Part shown: positions 35,843-48,741 of the stretch, in pieces
How the letters are laid out: each line of letters opens with the position of its first letter
Position numbering within the stretch: the first letter of the stretch is position 1
NCBI GenBank assembly: GCA_903813345.2
Contig: CAIIXF020000005.1
Coordinates: forward strand, 32,305,375-32,369,374
Direction of reading: 5' to 3'
Length of the DNA: 64,000 nucleotides
Source of the DNA: Owenia fusiformis
Lineage: Eukaryota > Annelida > Polychaeta > Sabellida > Oweniidae
The notes under the pieces: generated by a model
What the model was told of the DNA's origin: nothing
Database searches by the model: none
The model's input: the letters and a program-made list of their open reading frames with translations, nothing else
Made by a program: the position numbers and the translations under genes

Positions 35843-36656
35843 TATGTCACCACCAAAAAGTGGTGACATATTGTTATGGTCTCCATTTTTTGTGACAGAG
35901 GTTGGTGATCGGCGGGCGGCGGTTTGGCGATCGTTGTGTGGCATCTGTAACAAATTCTTTAAACTTCCAATAACTTAACAAATACTGTTTAGACTGACTT
36001 CAGTTTTTTTCAAAATCATCTACAAGTTTTCAGAAGTTCAAATCTTACTTTATATTTAAGATTTGACCTTCAGTGACCTTTTCAAGGTAAAAAAAAGGTA
36101 AAAAGGTCCTTTTTCAACTTGCTTCAAATTGAACAATTTTTTTTTAAAAATCATCTACAAGTTCTCATAAGTTCAAATGTGGCTTAAGATTTCAGATTTT
36201 ACCTTCATTTACCGTCTCCAGGTCAAAAAAGGTCAAAAAGTTGTTTCTTCAACTTGCTTCAAATTGACCAATATTTTTTTCAAAATCATCTAGAAGTTTT
36301 CAAAAGTTCAAATCCGACTATAGATTTGACCTTCAATGACATTCTCAAGGTAAAAAAATGTTGACCTTCAATGACCTCCTCAAGGTCAAAAAGGTCCTTT
36401 TTCAACTTGCTTCAAATTGACCAATTGTTTTTTCAAAATCATCTACAAGTTCTCAGAAGTTCTAATCTGACTTTAGATTTGAGATTTCACCTTCAATGAC
36501 CTTCTCAGGATCAAAAAGAATTTTTTTCAACTTGCTTCAAATTGAACAATATATATTTTCAAAATCATCTACAGGAAATTCAAGTCTGACTTAAGATTGA
36601 ACTCATAATATTGTGAGCAACTGTGTGGTGACATTTTGTCATGTTAATGCCTTGTT
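35843..36656 (+). mobile_element. Long family A Helentron-like element
   Basis: 5' ATGTCACCACCAAAAAGTGG and 3' GTGGTGACATTTTGTCATG then TTAATGCCTTGTT enclose an 814-bp body. The body has about four diverged copies of a roughly 130-bp unit (CAACTTGCTTCAAATTGA, AAAATCATCTACAAGTTCTC, TTGACCTTCAATGACC). Related units occur in family B and at 41.7 kb. There is no ORF. Confidence 0.7.
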
Positions 36657-36712
36657 ATTACATGTAATAAATAATATTTTATTTGTGTTGCACTATAAGT
36701 AAATATTATTTT

Positions 36713-37479
36713 TATCACACCATCGGTGGGATATAGTCGTCATACTGGTCGTGGTCGTGATTGTGATCGTGGTCGTGATCGTCCCGCTTTTTTTGTCATC
36801 GCCGTTTAAGCAAAACTGCTCATCAGATTTTCTCCAAATTCGCAGAGATGATAGAGCATATGAAGTACTAGAACTGATTAACTTTTGGGTGGCCATCTTG
36901 TTTTCTGGCGGCCATTTTGAAGGTTTTTCGAAAAATCTTGTCATCGCCATTTTAGGAAAACCGCTCATTGGATTTCCTTCAAATTTACACAAATGATAGA
37001 GGATATCAAGTACTAGAGCTGATTAACTTTTGGGTGGCCATCTTGTTTTCTGGCAGCCATTTTAAAGATTTTTCGAAAAATCTTGTCATCGCCATTTCAG
37101 AAAATCCGCTCATCGGATTTCCTTCAAATGTACACACATGATAGAGGATATCAAGTACTAGAGCTGATTAACTTTTGGGTGGCCATCTTGTTTTCTGGTG
37201 GCCATTTTGAAGGTTTTTCGAAAAATCTTGTCATCGCCATTTCAGGAAAACCGCTCATCGGATTTCCTTCAAATTTACACAAATGATAGAGGATATCAAG
37301 TACTAGAGCTGATTAACTTTTGGGCGGCCATCTTGTTTTCTGGTGGCCATTTTGAAGGTTTTTTGAAAAATCTTGTTTCTTGTTCTTGAAATTTGTAAAC
37401 ATAATTGGAGAAAAGTTTTCCTGGTTCATAGTGTCTGCCTATTTGATGGTGTGATCTCGTTCACGTCCTGTGCCTTGTT
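36713..37479 (+). mobile_element. Helentron-like element, family C
   Basis: 5' TATCACACCATCGGTGGGAT; 3' GATGGTGTGATCTCGTTCAC then GTCCTGTGCCTTGTT. The inverted copy of TCACACCATC is subterminal. The inside is 3.8 copies of a 145-bp unit (starts TCTTGTCATCGCCATTTCAG at 36936, 37081 and 37226). A run of GTGGTCGTGATCGT units lies at 36745-36780. Open frames on both strands are repeat artefacts. Confidence 0.7.
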
Positions 37480-37569
37480 CTATGTGTTGCCCCTATGAAA
37501 TGAGCTAGAATTTTACACCTCTCTCTCTACCTTAAAGTAGTTTTACATCGTTTAATCATATGATATTAT

Positions 37570-39027
37570 TATCGCACTTTGAAAAAGTGCTATATTGTTG
37601 TCGTCTTGTGCTGTTGGGCGGGCGTGCGGGCGTTTGGGCGTGCGGGCGTTTGGGCGTGCGGGCGGGCGGGACATAAACCAAATCTTGTCATCAAATTTCC
37701 AGGATAACTGCTTACCTGTTAAACTTGAAATTTTTACAGATGCAAGAGCAGACTAGTACCAAGATCTGATTAGGTTAAGGGCATGATGGGTAAACTATGT
37801 GGCGGCCATTTTGAATTTTTCAACAAATCTTGTCATCAAAATTCCAGGAAAACCACTTATCCGTTCAACTTGAAATTTTTACAGATGCAAAAGCAGACTA
37901 TTGCCAAGATCTGATTAGGTTTTGGGTATGATGGCTGAATTACATGGTGGCCATTTTGAATTTTTTAATTTGGCAGCCATTTTGAATTTTTCAACTTGCT
38001 CCAAATTGACCAAATTTTTTTTTAAAAACATCTACAAGTTCTCAGAAGTTCAAATCTGACCTTAGATTTCAGATTTGACCTTTCATTCACCTTCAGTGAC
38101 CTTGAAAAGGTCAAAAAGTTGATTTTCTAAATTGATATTTTGGATTTAAATTTAGGTCAGCTTAATTACAAAACACCTACTGAGGTCTGAAAAAGTGAAA
38201 TTTTCAAGGTCGAAAGTCAAGGTCATTAAACTAGGTCACAAATGATGTTATCCAAGTTTCTCAAAGTTTGAGACTACAAATCAATTCTTGTCATCAAAAT
38301 TCCAAGAAAACCGCTAACCTGTTCAACTTGAAATTTTTACACATGCAATAGCAGACTAGTGCCAAGATCTGATTAGGTTAAGGGCATGCTGGGTAAACTA
38401 CGTGGTGGCCATTTTGAATTTTTCAACAAATCTTGTCATCAAAATTCCAGGAAAACCACTTATCCGTTCAACTTGAAATTTTTACAGATGCAAGAACAGA
38501 CTATTGCCAAGATCTGATTAGGTTTTGGGTATGCTGGCTGAATTGCATGGTGGCCATTTTGAATTTTTCAATTTGGCGGCCATCTTGAATTTTTCAACTT
38601 GCTCCAAATTGACCAAATTTTTTTTTTAAAAACATCTACAAGTTCTCAGAAGTTCAAATCTGACCTTAGATTTCAGATTTGACCTTTCGTTGACCTTCAG
38701 TGGCCTTGAAAATTTTGGATTTAAATTTAGGTCAGCTAAATTTAGGTCAGTTAATTACTGAGGTCTGAAAAAGTGAAATTTTCAAGGTTGAAGGTCATCA
38801 AATTAGGTCACAAACAATGTTATCTAAATTTTCCTAAAGTTCAAGACTACAAATAAATTCTTGTCATCAAAATTGCAGGAAAACCGCTAACCTTGTCAAC
38901 TTGAAATTTTTACAGATGCAAGAGCAGACTAGTGCCAAGGTCTGATTAGGTTTTGGCCATGCTGGGTAAATTGCATGGTGGCCAGTTTGCTCTTCAAAGT
39001 GCGATATTTATCACTGTGTGTCTTGTT
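37570..39027 (+). mobile_element. Helentron-like element, family B
   Basis: 5' TATCGCACTTTGAAAAAGTG; 3' CTTCAAAGTGCGATATTTAT then CACTGTGTGTCTTGTT. The 5' end is repeated inverted about 20 bases from the 3' end. The body holds about five copies of a roughly 145-bp unit (CTTGTCATCAAAATTCCAGG, CAACTTGAAATTTTTACAGA, GATCTGATTAGGTT) recognisably related to the family C unit, plus family A-type blocks. GGGCGTGCGGGCGTTT repeats lie near the 5' end. Confidence 0.75.
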
Positions 39028-39216
39028 TTTCTTTGTAAAAGTGCACATTTCCATGAAAAAACATCTAAAATTCCAAGAAAACGCTCATACCAGCATCAAT
39101 AAAAATAAAAACCTACACAATTGTACTAACAAGATATTCTTTTACAACAAATTGAAATTACAGTAGATGTTTGATATGTTAATAATGATATTCATACATT
39201 CTAAATGATATTTCAG

Positions 39217-39285
39217 GAGCTTGAGATGAAGAAGACAATACCAGAAGCAAGTGAAGCCACAGACATTAATGTTACATACAAACAG
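39217..39285 (+). CDS. Gene 1 exon 8
   Basis: A 69-bp exon between TATTTCAG and CAG|GTAAGT, phase 0 on both sides. It encodes ELEMKKTIPEASEATDIN plus VTYKQ. It is short but has strong splice sites and continues the frame of exon 7 directly. Confidence 0.75.
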
Positions 39286-39342
39286 GTAAGTTTTGATATA
39301 AGTCAGCATCTCAAAGGAATTTATACACAATAAATGAGACAT

Positions 39343-39930
39343 ATGAGGGGTGATCAATAAGTAATGGATACTTTTTTACACTTTTAAGGGACCTTTGATC
39401 ATATCACAAGGGATACAGCATTTAATTAACTTTCAACCTTCACTGGTGATCCACTCGATTACGCTGGTTACCAAAACGGTTCGTTTCGGTAACAAAATGT
39501 CGGAACTACGATTTTTCTTTTTTCCCTATTTCACGCGTTGTAGGCAGAATCCTCACGACATTTTTTCTCACAAACATACATCAGTATCATATGTTTTAGA
39601 AAATGTACATGTTTGCCAAAAAAAAGCTCAGAAGACAACAGAATCGTTGATTTAATTCCTCACTTAAGTTACAGAAATGGTTTGGGTTAAAAGTGCAGAT
39701 CTTAACTGTTTCTCGAAATACCGTTTCTTGTGAGGAATTAAATCGACAATTCTGTTGTCTTCTGAACTATTTGTTCGCAAATGTGTACATTTTCTTAAAC
39801 ATATGTTACTGATACACGTTTGTGTTAAAAATGCCGTGAGAATTCTGCCTACAAGGTGTGAAATAAGGAAAAAAGAAAAATTGTTGCTCCGATAGTGGAT
39901 CACCAGTGAACCTTGAAAACTTGAAGAGGA
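39343..39930. mobile_element. Foldback element with arms of about 200 bp, mariner-like edge
   Basis: Arms at about 39428-39665 and 39720-39920 are inverted copies: CACTGGTGATCCACT, TAGGCAGAAT, AAAATGTACA and GACAACAGAAT recur as complements. Just left, GGGGTGATCAATAAGTAATG resembles mariner-type termini. Open frames on both strands are mirror images, not genes. Confidence 0.6.
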
Positions 39931-42900
39931 AATATACACTACATTTTATATATCAAGTTTCAGCAAGAATAAGACAAAAACTCTTATTGATGAAGTTGAA
40001 CTATTGTAAGGGTAGGCAACAGTATTCTCAGTACTTTCTGCTTTTGAATTTAGGTATTCATTTTCATTTGTTGCACGAGTGGTGGTCATTGCAGAGTTGC
40101 TGTAAATGCAAAAATTGGTCTGTATGACCATCCTTGATCCAAGGGTGTTTCAGTTCTTTCTATAAGCTTAGTGAGGTTCGATTTTGAAGGATGTGTATGA
40201 GATTTTAAGGGGTGATTTTAAACATCAGAGTACATTAGTATTTAGAGACGCTATAGTTTATTTATAATACAAAAGCATGATGCTTATTCATATGATACAA
40301 GTATGAGCTAATAGATTGACTTGCATCCCATGCATGCTATATATTAATAATAATAAACTGTTGAAGGATGAATTTTCTGCAAAGTGTCATCCCAACCATA
40401 ATCTTTGACATTTTTACTGCTTAGAGACAGTCAACGGGAAATTCCAGCGGAGTATACCTCTGATCTCCCACCTCTTGATTTGTCGTATCCAGTAATATTG
40501 ATTATATACAAATGAATCCCAGGACAGTTACTGCTTCATTAACCCGCACAGCCATCGAATAACTTTTATAGTATAGACGGGAGCATTTAGTATGTATAAA
40601 TCATGTTTTAGACAGTCCCCGATGCCTCATAATTCAACTGTCTGACCCTCGCTAATAAATTATATCTATCAAGTTACTGTAGGCAATCTCTCATACAGAA
40701 TATTTTTTAAAAAGCCAAGCTCCTCAATCCATAACTCCTTGTTAATACAACCTTATTGAAGAGAATAGTTATCTTCAAAGCCAGATGAAACAGTAAATTT
40801 TCTGGAATCGGCCAATTTAATTCATTGATAAATGTTTTTTTGGTTTATCATTTTTTCAGAATTAATATGAAAATAGGGCCCCATGTAACCTGTTGCACTT
40901 CATTAAATTTGATATCTTGCTTCTTGATAATGAAATCACCGCAACTTTTTCCTCATTTTTTGTTGTTTAGACTACTGAATTGGTCGCTATGACATCCTGC
41001 ATTCTAGTTTGATGTTAATAGGTAATAACTTTAAAATACTTTTGGTTTAAAACTGAGAATTCTGCGTGAAGTTTATCAGGGATATTATTAGGGATATTTC
41101 TACATATGAAAGTTTAGAACTGATGAGTTTTCGGCAGTCTGGGTAAATGTTAGGGTAGGCATTTGAATTTTCCATCCCGAAAACTGTATTCTATTCAAGG
41201 GTGCGATCCTGTTCACTCTGTGTCTTGTTTTACCATAATTCATCTCAACTATATTTTTAAAAGGTGACATATTGTTACAGATTTTTTTAATTTGTGACTG
41301 TTACATTGGCATTGATGGGTGTTTGGTGTCTGAAACAATTGCATATGTGTTGAAGTCAGGTAATTACATAACGAGTATAACTTCCTATTCAGAATGGAAA
41401 TATACTCATACACATATGATATTGCAGTCACCAGATGCCTTCTTATGCAAGCATCTATCTATAGAGGTGGTTAGTAATAGTGCAGCCATGTGTCACCCAT
41501 GTGCAGCTAATGAACGTTGTGATAGATAAGAAAAGGCTGGAAGCGAACAAGCGTTTTCATATGATTGCATATACAACGAATAATATATAGCTATAAATAT
41601 CTTCATTTCAGTCGATTTTGTTCTATATGGAAAAAATAGCACCAAAAATATTCACATGCAGTATAAAAGAAACATACAATAGACATGACTGGTGATGCAC
41701 CATCATATTAAACATAAAGGTTTTTCAACTTGCTTCAAATTGATCAATATTTTTTTTTCAAAATCATTGAAGTTCCAATCTGACTTTAGATTTGAGATTT
41801 CACCTTCAATGACCTCCCCAGGGTAAAAAAACGTGTTTCAAATTGACCATTTTATTCAAAATCATCTACAGAGTTCTCAGAAATTCAAATCTGACTTAAG
41901 TTTGAACTAATAATATCGTGAGCAACTACGTGGTGACATTTTGTCATGTTAATGCATGCCTTCTTTTTGATAATGTAATATCAGTAGGTGACATAGAAAA
42001 GCTGATATCCATATGTCACTTCCCTAACAACTAATCAAGCATAGTGTTGTTACAATAGTTATTTTGGGCAATATCTGTTGTGTTACCATGGCAACTAACT
42101 ATGTGACTTGTAACCCTTCTTACATTTGTTGCATTGAAATGAATAGAGAAACTGTGATCAGATTAACTTGACCTTTACAGACATCTTTAGATTTTTGGCA
42201 ATATTGGTTTCTATGGCAACGAATTAGAGACTTACACATTGATAGATTATGTGCAACCAGGTGGTGACATTATGCCATGGTAATGCCTTGTTAATTTGAT
42301 TTTTCTCTCTTTTTATTGTTCATGCCAACATGATTCTTTTTATATGTTTTTATTGTACATGCCAACATGATTCTTTTTATTGTACATGCCGACATGATTC
42401 TTTTGATTGTATTTGCCAACATGATGATATTCTGCTAATGCTCCAGCTTTGTAGAAATGATATCAAGCATACTGTTTATGTCACTATCATTGGAAATATG
42501 CCCAAGGGTCACATTGACATGACTCAAATGAAACATGACACATTAGATCAGATTCATTTAGAAAAGTCCCAAGACATCTTAAGCTCGAAACATGCCGGGC
42601 ATTCGTAAAATATATACAGATATCACGCTGGCTACTCGTATGATTAGAGAAGGTCCTTTTAGAGAAGTTTTTTTTAGAAAATAAGTCCAACATTTTGAGA
42701 TGGAGTCCCAATTCGTGGTTTTTGGATTGATATTTTCTATTATTCCTAGAACCTATTCTAGAGGCAAAGATTTTGTTTTGATGAAGGAATTAGTATTTAT
42801 GGTCAGACTATCCAGTACTCATGGTCAAACATGTGACTGTCTTATAACACTTGCCAGACCATACCTGTTTTTTGTGAAGATCAAAGTTTGAAGTCAAATG

Positions 42901-44600
42901 GAAGTTCTTCTAAAATTTATGAGTAGTAATGTCAGGTTTTATATTTGTGAAGATCAAAGTTGGAAGTCAAATCGAAGTTCTTTTAAAATTTATGAGCAGT
43001 AATGTCAGGTTTTATATTTAAAACAGGAATATCAGGCTTTACATTTTAAAGCATTTACGATGCAACAGTTACGGCCATTGACCACTTGTGCTAATGGGCA
43101 TGTGTCTGTGCATGCATGCATGTGTGCACATAAATCTTGTCATTAAAATTACAGGAATTTTTACAGATGCTAGAGCTGTCTTAAGTGCTAAGATTTGATT
43201 AGGTTTTGGGTATGCTGAATTACATGGCAGCCATTTCCTCTTCAAAGTGTGATATTTATCATTTTGTGTGCTATTCAGGTCTCCCCAAGGATGGGCCCAG
43301 AAAAATGTGCAATAGCAATGCCTTAGGGCACAGGATAATGCATCTGTATAAAGAATATCAGAGATTACAAATGATTCCATTTTCTATTAAAAAGAGTTGT
43401 ATTCTATATCTGAATACTGCCACGAGCAATAAATCAAGCATATAATACAGTTTAGTAAAAACTATTTTTGTCTGGAAATGACATCAATTAATCAGAAGAA
43501 GCATTACTCCCTTGCAGTTATCATCACCATGGCAATGAATCTTATTTACACCGTGCACACAACCAAACTCTATAGAAAATCAACTACTGGATCACTTTTA
43601 TAATGCAATACTAAAGCAGAATCGGTAACTATAGAAACACAGCAACAAACAATAAAAACATGATAACAGAATTGTTTTGAACTCCCAGTTTATAAAATAT
43701 ACACAGGGGAGAAGAAACTCCCAGATCGGGGAAAATTTTATAATATAAAAGGTATTGGTATATTACAGTGACTTGCTTAACTTACTTGTATTCAAAGTAG
43801 AATGATTGGAAAGAAGATAAGCTGAACAAGATAATCGTGAAGGGTATAAGGCAATTTATCCGGGGATGCCATTAGGAATGTTTCTATTCAGTGCATTGTA
43901 GTGCCTGCCGCCATTTCCTATGACGTTACGAACATTATTTAATTGAAGTTAACAAGCTGATAGTTCATGTATATTAGGATTTCTTCACTAGATGCAGTTA
44001 TAGAGAATCATTTCTAGATCCTGTTTAGGTGCATATATAATATAGATATGATTCCAGAGTATAATATCAAGACACTAGATGTGGAAATTTATTCTATAAT
44101 GGTATGATTTAAGGCAATCTGATTTCACTGTGTGACTTCATAACATCCTGCATTTACATCTCACAGGACACAAAATCCGTATTTTACTTTGACGTCATTT
44201 GTTATTCTGTATTCCTGTCTCATATGCATAACATACAAACCTATATTTAGTTATTCCCATCTTGAAATTTTGCCGTTTGATATTGAAATTAACATTGAAT
44301 GTCAGATCAAATCCATATTGTGTCTTAAGCAAGCATTTAATTTATAAAGAATCTCAACAGGTTCTATTGACGTTTTTTACAATATCAGGAAAAAGTAATA
44401 TTGACGTATGTGCCTATTACTTAAAAATCAAGACGTCAGTTTCATTCAGGGCTCGACCAACTAAGGAATAACATATTAAAAGAGCAGTGCCCGTAATTCC
44501 GGTCATAAATCACCCCAGTTTTTTTAATTTCATGATTTGTAACTTGAATTAATCATCAACACCGATGTTAAGCTTGAAAAAATTGCTCATATTTTACCAA
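39931..44600. other. Intron-like DNA with repeat fragments and no supported exon
   Basis: It holds fragments of Helentron-like elements (a family A end GTGGTGACATTTTGTCATG at 41930 and another at 42260, a family B end CTTCAAAGTGTGATATTTAT at 43242). It also has four copies of a roughly 27-bp unit (GTACATGCCAACATGATTC) at 42310-42425 and a 75-bp duplication at 42876-43020. No exon with paired splice sites was found. Confidence 0.5.
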
Positions 44601-44619
44601 AACTACACAGCCAATATAA

Positions 44620-44769
44620 TTCGACGCCGTTTCGGCATCGAAAAAATTCGGCACCGTTTCTACAGCGTTCCGTCACTCAGTTCCTTTCGACACTAACATT
44701 TGCTACCGGACTAGTCAGTCCATTCGGTGCCGAAACGGCACCGAAATTTGGCACCGAAACGGCGTCGAA
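44620..44769. repeat. CpG-rich foldback element
   Basis: The 150-bp unit starts TTCGACGCCGTTTCGG and ends CCGAAACGGCGTCGAA, a perfect 16-bp inverted repeat. Inner copies of CGGCACCGTTTC also occur on both sides. It stands out by its CpG content in AT-rich surroundings. Confidence 0.85.
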
Positions 44770-44789
44770 AATCAGATTGCTTTTTGGGG

Positions 44790-45890
44790 GTGTATACTTG
44801 ACGACATCTGATGTGATATATCATTGGAAAGAACATTCATGATTGTGCAGAAATTAGTATCAAAATTGAAATAAATAAAAGTGCTATCAGACACATATTT
44901 TACATGCATGTACTCAATGATACCAAATATGATATATCATTGGAAAGAACATTCAAGGTTATGCTGATATAAATATTAAAATTGCAATTAATAAAAGTGC
45001 TATCAGACACATATTTTATATCTCGATGAAACCAAATATGATGTATCATTGGAAAGAACATTCAAGGTTATGCTGATATAAATATTAAAATTGCAATTAA
45101 TAAAAGTGCTTTCAGACACATATTTTATATACATACTCGATGAAACCAAATATGATATATCATTGGAAAGAACATTCAAGGTTATGCTGATATAAATATT
45201 AAAATTGCAATTAATAAAAGTGCTACCAGACACATATTTTATATACATACTCGATGAAACCAAATATGATATATCATTGGAAAGAACATTCAAGGTTATG
45301 CTGATATGGTTATGCTAAAATTGCAATTAATAAAAGTGCTTTCAGACACATACTTTACATACATACATAGAGGATATCCTATGATTTATGAGTGATATGA
45401 TTTTTATCCACGAATGGATATGATATCTGCACGAGCGAGCGTAGCGAGAGAGTGCAGATATCAATATCCATGAGTGGATTAAAATCATATCACGAGTAAA
45501 TCATAGGATGTTCTTTTTATTCCATAGTTAGATTCATCATCAGAATCGTCGGAAATTAAGTTATTTAATTCGAATTTCCAAACGATCCGGCGATGTTGAC
45601 ACTTAGCCTCGTTTTGAGTCTGAAGTAGCAAAAATCCATAAACCATCGCATACGACGTCGTATGTCATGGCTAAAAAACCGTATGTTATGGTTAAGTGAA
45701 AATTTGTCAAAAATATCATATTTTACCACTGATTACAAAAATACTGTTTTTATTTTCACATGTTATCCTATGAATATCATGCTAACTATGGAATAAATGT
45801 AATTATTCGATGATACAGAATATGATATATCATAAGAAAGTACATTCAAGGTTGTGCTGAAATAAATATTGAAATTGCAATAAAAAAGTA
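44790..45890 (+). repeat. 114-bp tandem array, interrupted by a foldback element
   Basis: Five units with GATATATCATTGGAAAGAAC at spacings of 109-116 bp, then a sixth diverged unit at 45810-45890 beyond an inserted element. The same GATATATCATTGGAAAG words are in the arms of the Tc1/mariner-like MITE at 26599, so the array probably grew from such an element. Confidence 0.85.
45365..45790. repeat. Foldback element with GAGCGAGCGTAGCGAG core
   Basis: Arms ATCCTATGATTTATGAGTGA and CACGAGTAAATCATAGGAT mirror each other around a centre GCACGAGCGAGCGTAGCGAG. Downstream text to about 45790 (ATCCTATGAATATCATGCTAAC...) may belong to it. It splits the 114-bp array. Confidence 0.65.
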
Positions 45891-48741
45891 CACGCGTACT
45901 TTACATACATTTACAAATTGTACATGCATTAATCTGTACATTTATCTTCATTCTCTTTAGCTCATTTTCATGCCTGGATCTTCTTATTTCTTTTCTATGT
46001 GATCCATCAATGTATCAATACCCATCATGTTTACCTTTAATACACTTTTGTATCTGGATACTTAATACTTCATTAAATATTTACAAACACAACCCCTTTG
46101 TGTATTGTTCTGTACTGTATAGCATTGTTCCCAACACATTGCACAGTGATTATACCTAAGATAACTAGAAAGATACGCTGTCTGTATTTGTCCAGGATTT
46201 TGGAATTGGATTTTTATTAATTTGTTTCCTTAGGAAAGGTTAAGCTTATCATTAATATGTTAACATGAGCGAAATAATTCTAGGGGATATGCGTTATGAG
46301 ACCCGTGCATGCTACTTCAAATTGCAACATAGCCGTAGATTCCTGAAATTATTTCATTTTCCATAACAACTAACGGCAATATATCCTGCCTAATGCTATA
46401 CTTCACTTCTATCCCTAAGGGAGGAAATAAAAAATGATACCTAGAAATTGCCAATCAATTATTGGCTTTAAGCTATGTATGTAGAATTGCAAAATCTAGT
46501 GCGAGTGAGAAACTGACTGTTAAAAGCAGTCATCTTCAAATACTTTTCAAGTCTCTACGACTATGGCAATGTGAGGTTAGATTAACCTTATAGCTTTTTG
46601 TAATTCATCAACAGTCTGCATTGAGCATTGGCCATAATTATAATGTATAATTAGATAATGAAGAAATATGTTCTGGGTAATTAATGAATAATATATTACT
46701 GATCTATCAAAAGATGTCAGCCTAGTGTTGATGTCTGCAACTGTTTCCTAAAGGTTGTCAAGGCAACAAGACTGTTTGTAAGTCTGACATCTGACTCATC
46801 TGGGAAAATTACTTCCATTTAGATTTCTGGATGTTGAATATAATTAGGTAGACATGTCTGTCATTGGTATTAATATAACTCATTGTTTTAGTTAAGTAAT
46901 AGAATACAGGAAAGTATATGTAGAATATACATGCATATTGTGTTAACCGACTGTTATTTTTTATCCTTGAAAAATTTGATGCACAAATATATGTTAACAA
47001 ACACAGATACCAGGGTTTTTAAATGCACTGGCAATGCGATTACAGTATAATAAAAATACACATGTTGAAAATCAGTATTTTGCAATAAACTAAACAAGAT
47101 TTTTTATCCAAGCTATATTGCAATTCTTAAAAATGCTCTGATTATACCAAATAGCATAGATATTCTCAAAATATTTTCTGAGTATGTCCTGCAACACCCC
47201 CCCCCCAATTATGCACAATCAGTGATCACCCTGCAAACATATATATATTCCAGGGAACTTCCACCTCAATTCACATATGAAGCTGTAACTGACCTCTGTA
47301 TAAGGATATATTTGAAGTTTTGAACAAGAACATATAATTAACTACAACAGTAAATGTTTCATGAAGTTCAATTAATATTTGATGGAAGCCATGTGGTTAG
47401 CATTATCATGACTTCTTAGTGGAAATGGAGAGAAATATAGTTGAACTAATTGGTATAAGTGAATAAGTGAGTTGACACTTGACCCTAATTTTTTACTAGG
47501 AATTCTTTGTAGGTTGTAGAAAATTGAGCTGTTTTACTACTTTAAAGCCAGATGTAGAATATTTTTTTTGATGCCTTGTTGCTTTATTTCAAATAGAGTG
47601 AATTGTAGTCTGTTTATTTGCACTAGGTACCCACATAACATTTAGAGATACTTTATATTTTATTTTAATGTCTCACTATCTAATAATTGCACCGATATGC
47701 TGATCTTTACAACGTTTTCTACTGTAAAACGTTTAAAGAGTAATCACCAAAATAGTATTGTCTTCAAGATTGAGATATTCAAAATCCTCTGCCCTTATAC
47801 ATTTATCTTATCTCAACAAAATATGTTTTTTATATGAACAAATGAGAACAAGTGAGAATCACAAATGAAATTGATATATCTTGTATTTACTTATAAATTG
47901 GTGGCCAAATATTCCTTGTAACATATAAATATGGTTATGGATGGTTACTTTGTCGCACTTTGAAAGAGTGCTATACGAGGGTTGTCCAAAATTTTTTGCT
48001 CTAATAAATTATCATATTGTCATTAGGCACCACATAAATTTTGTCATCAAAATTAAAATCACCTAAACATTTAACTTGAAATTTTTACACAGATACAAGA
48101 GCAAACTGATGCCAAGGTCTGATTAGGTTTTAAACATACTTTGTAAACTGCATGGTGACCATTTTGCTCTTTTAAGTGCAATACGTGCAATTGTGCAATT
48201 TCTGTAATATTGTAATTTCAATTAGATAAGTTACTGGTAATAGCTTTATATTAGTGGTACATACAGATTCATGGAATTGCCTGTTCTTAGTGTTGGGGAC
48301 ACTCCATTAAAGTATTTATAAAATAGCATCTTTAAATTCCCAATCCCTGAATCTTTTCCCTTAATTAGAATTTACTGAACTGTTATTCAAGTATCTTAAC
48401 TTTTTTAGAATAGTAAAACAATCTTGATGTATAGCTGTAGTTTTAAAAAAATGATTAACATCAAGATAAATGTGAAATTGAAACTGACCTATCTGAATTC
48501 TCAGATGAAAAATGGATTAATTAAGCAGGCAATTTAATGAACATACAAGGATAAATCAAATCTTGGGAGGCCTCTATCAGTGTGGCAAATGATGTATGTT
48601 TTACTTTACCCATTCATGTTTACACGAGCAAGAAATATAGTGAATGCATCTGGAAAAGGTCAGCATTTATTTTAGAACTCACTTGTTGTTCATTGTACAT
48701 CACCACTAGTTCCCTCTCAGGTTTAATATCAACACACATAC
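45891..48741. other. No supported gene; AT-rich, one degraded family B element
   Basis: At 47953-48190 there is a family B-like sequence: CGCACTTTGAAAGAGTGCTA at its start, CTTTTAAGTGCAATACGTG near its end, with a mariner-like TACGAGGGTTGTCCAAAA inside. The rest shows no paired splice sites or protein-like frames. Confidence 0.4.

Noticed and set aside
36693-37389. Overlapping frames on both strands with PLIGFPSNLHK repeats
   Set aside because: They are translations of the 145-bp repeat units in the family C element.
39395-39939. Plus and minus frames of about 90 codons that resemble each other
   Set aside because: They are the two arms of one inverted repeat read on opposite strands.
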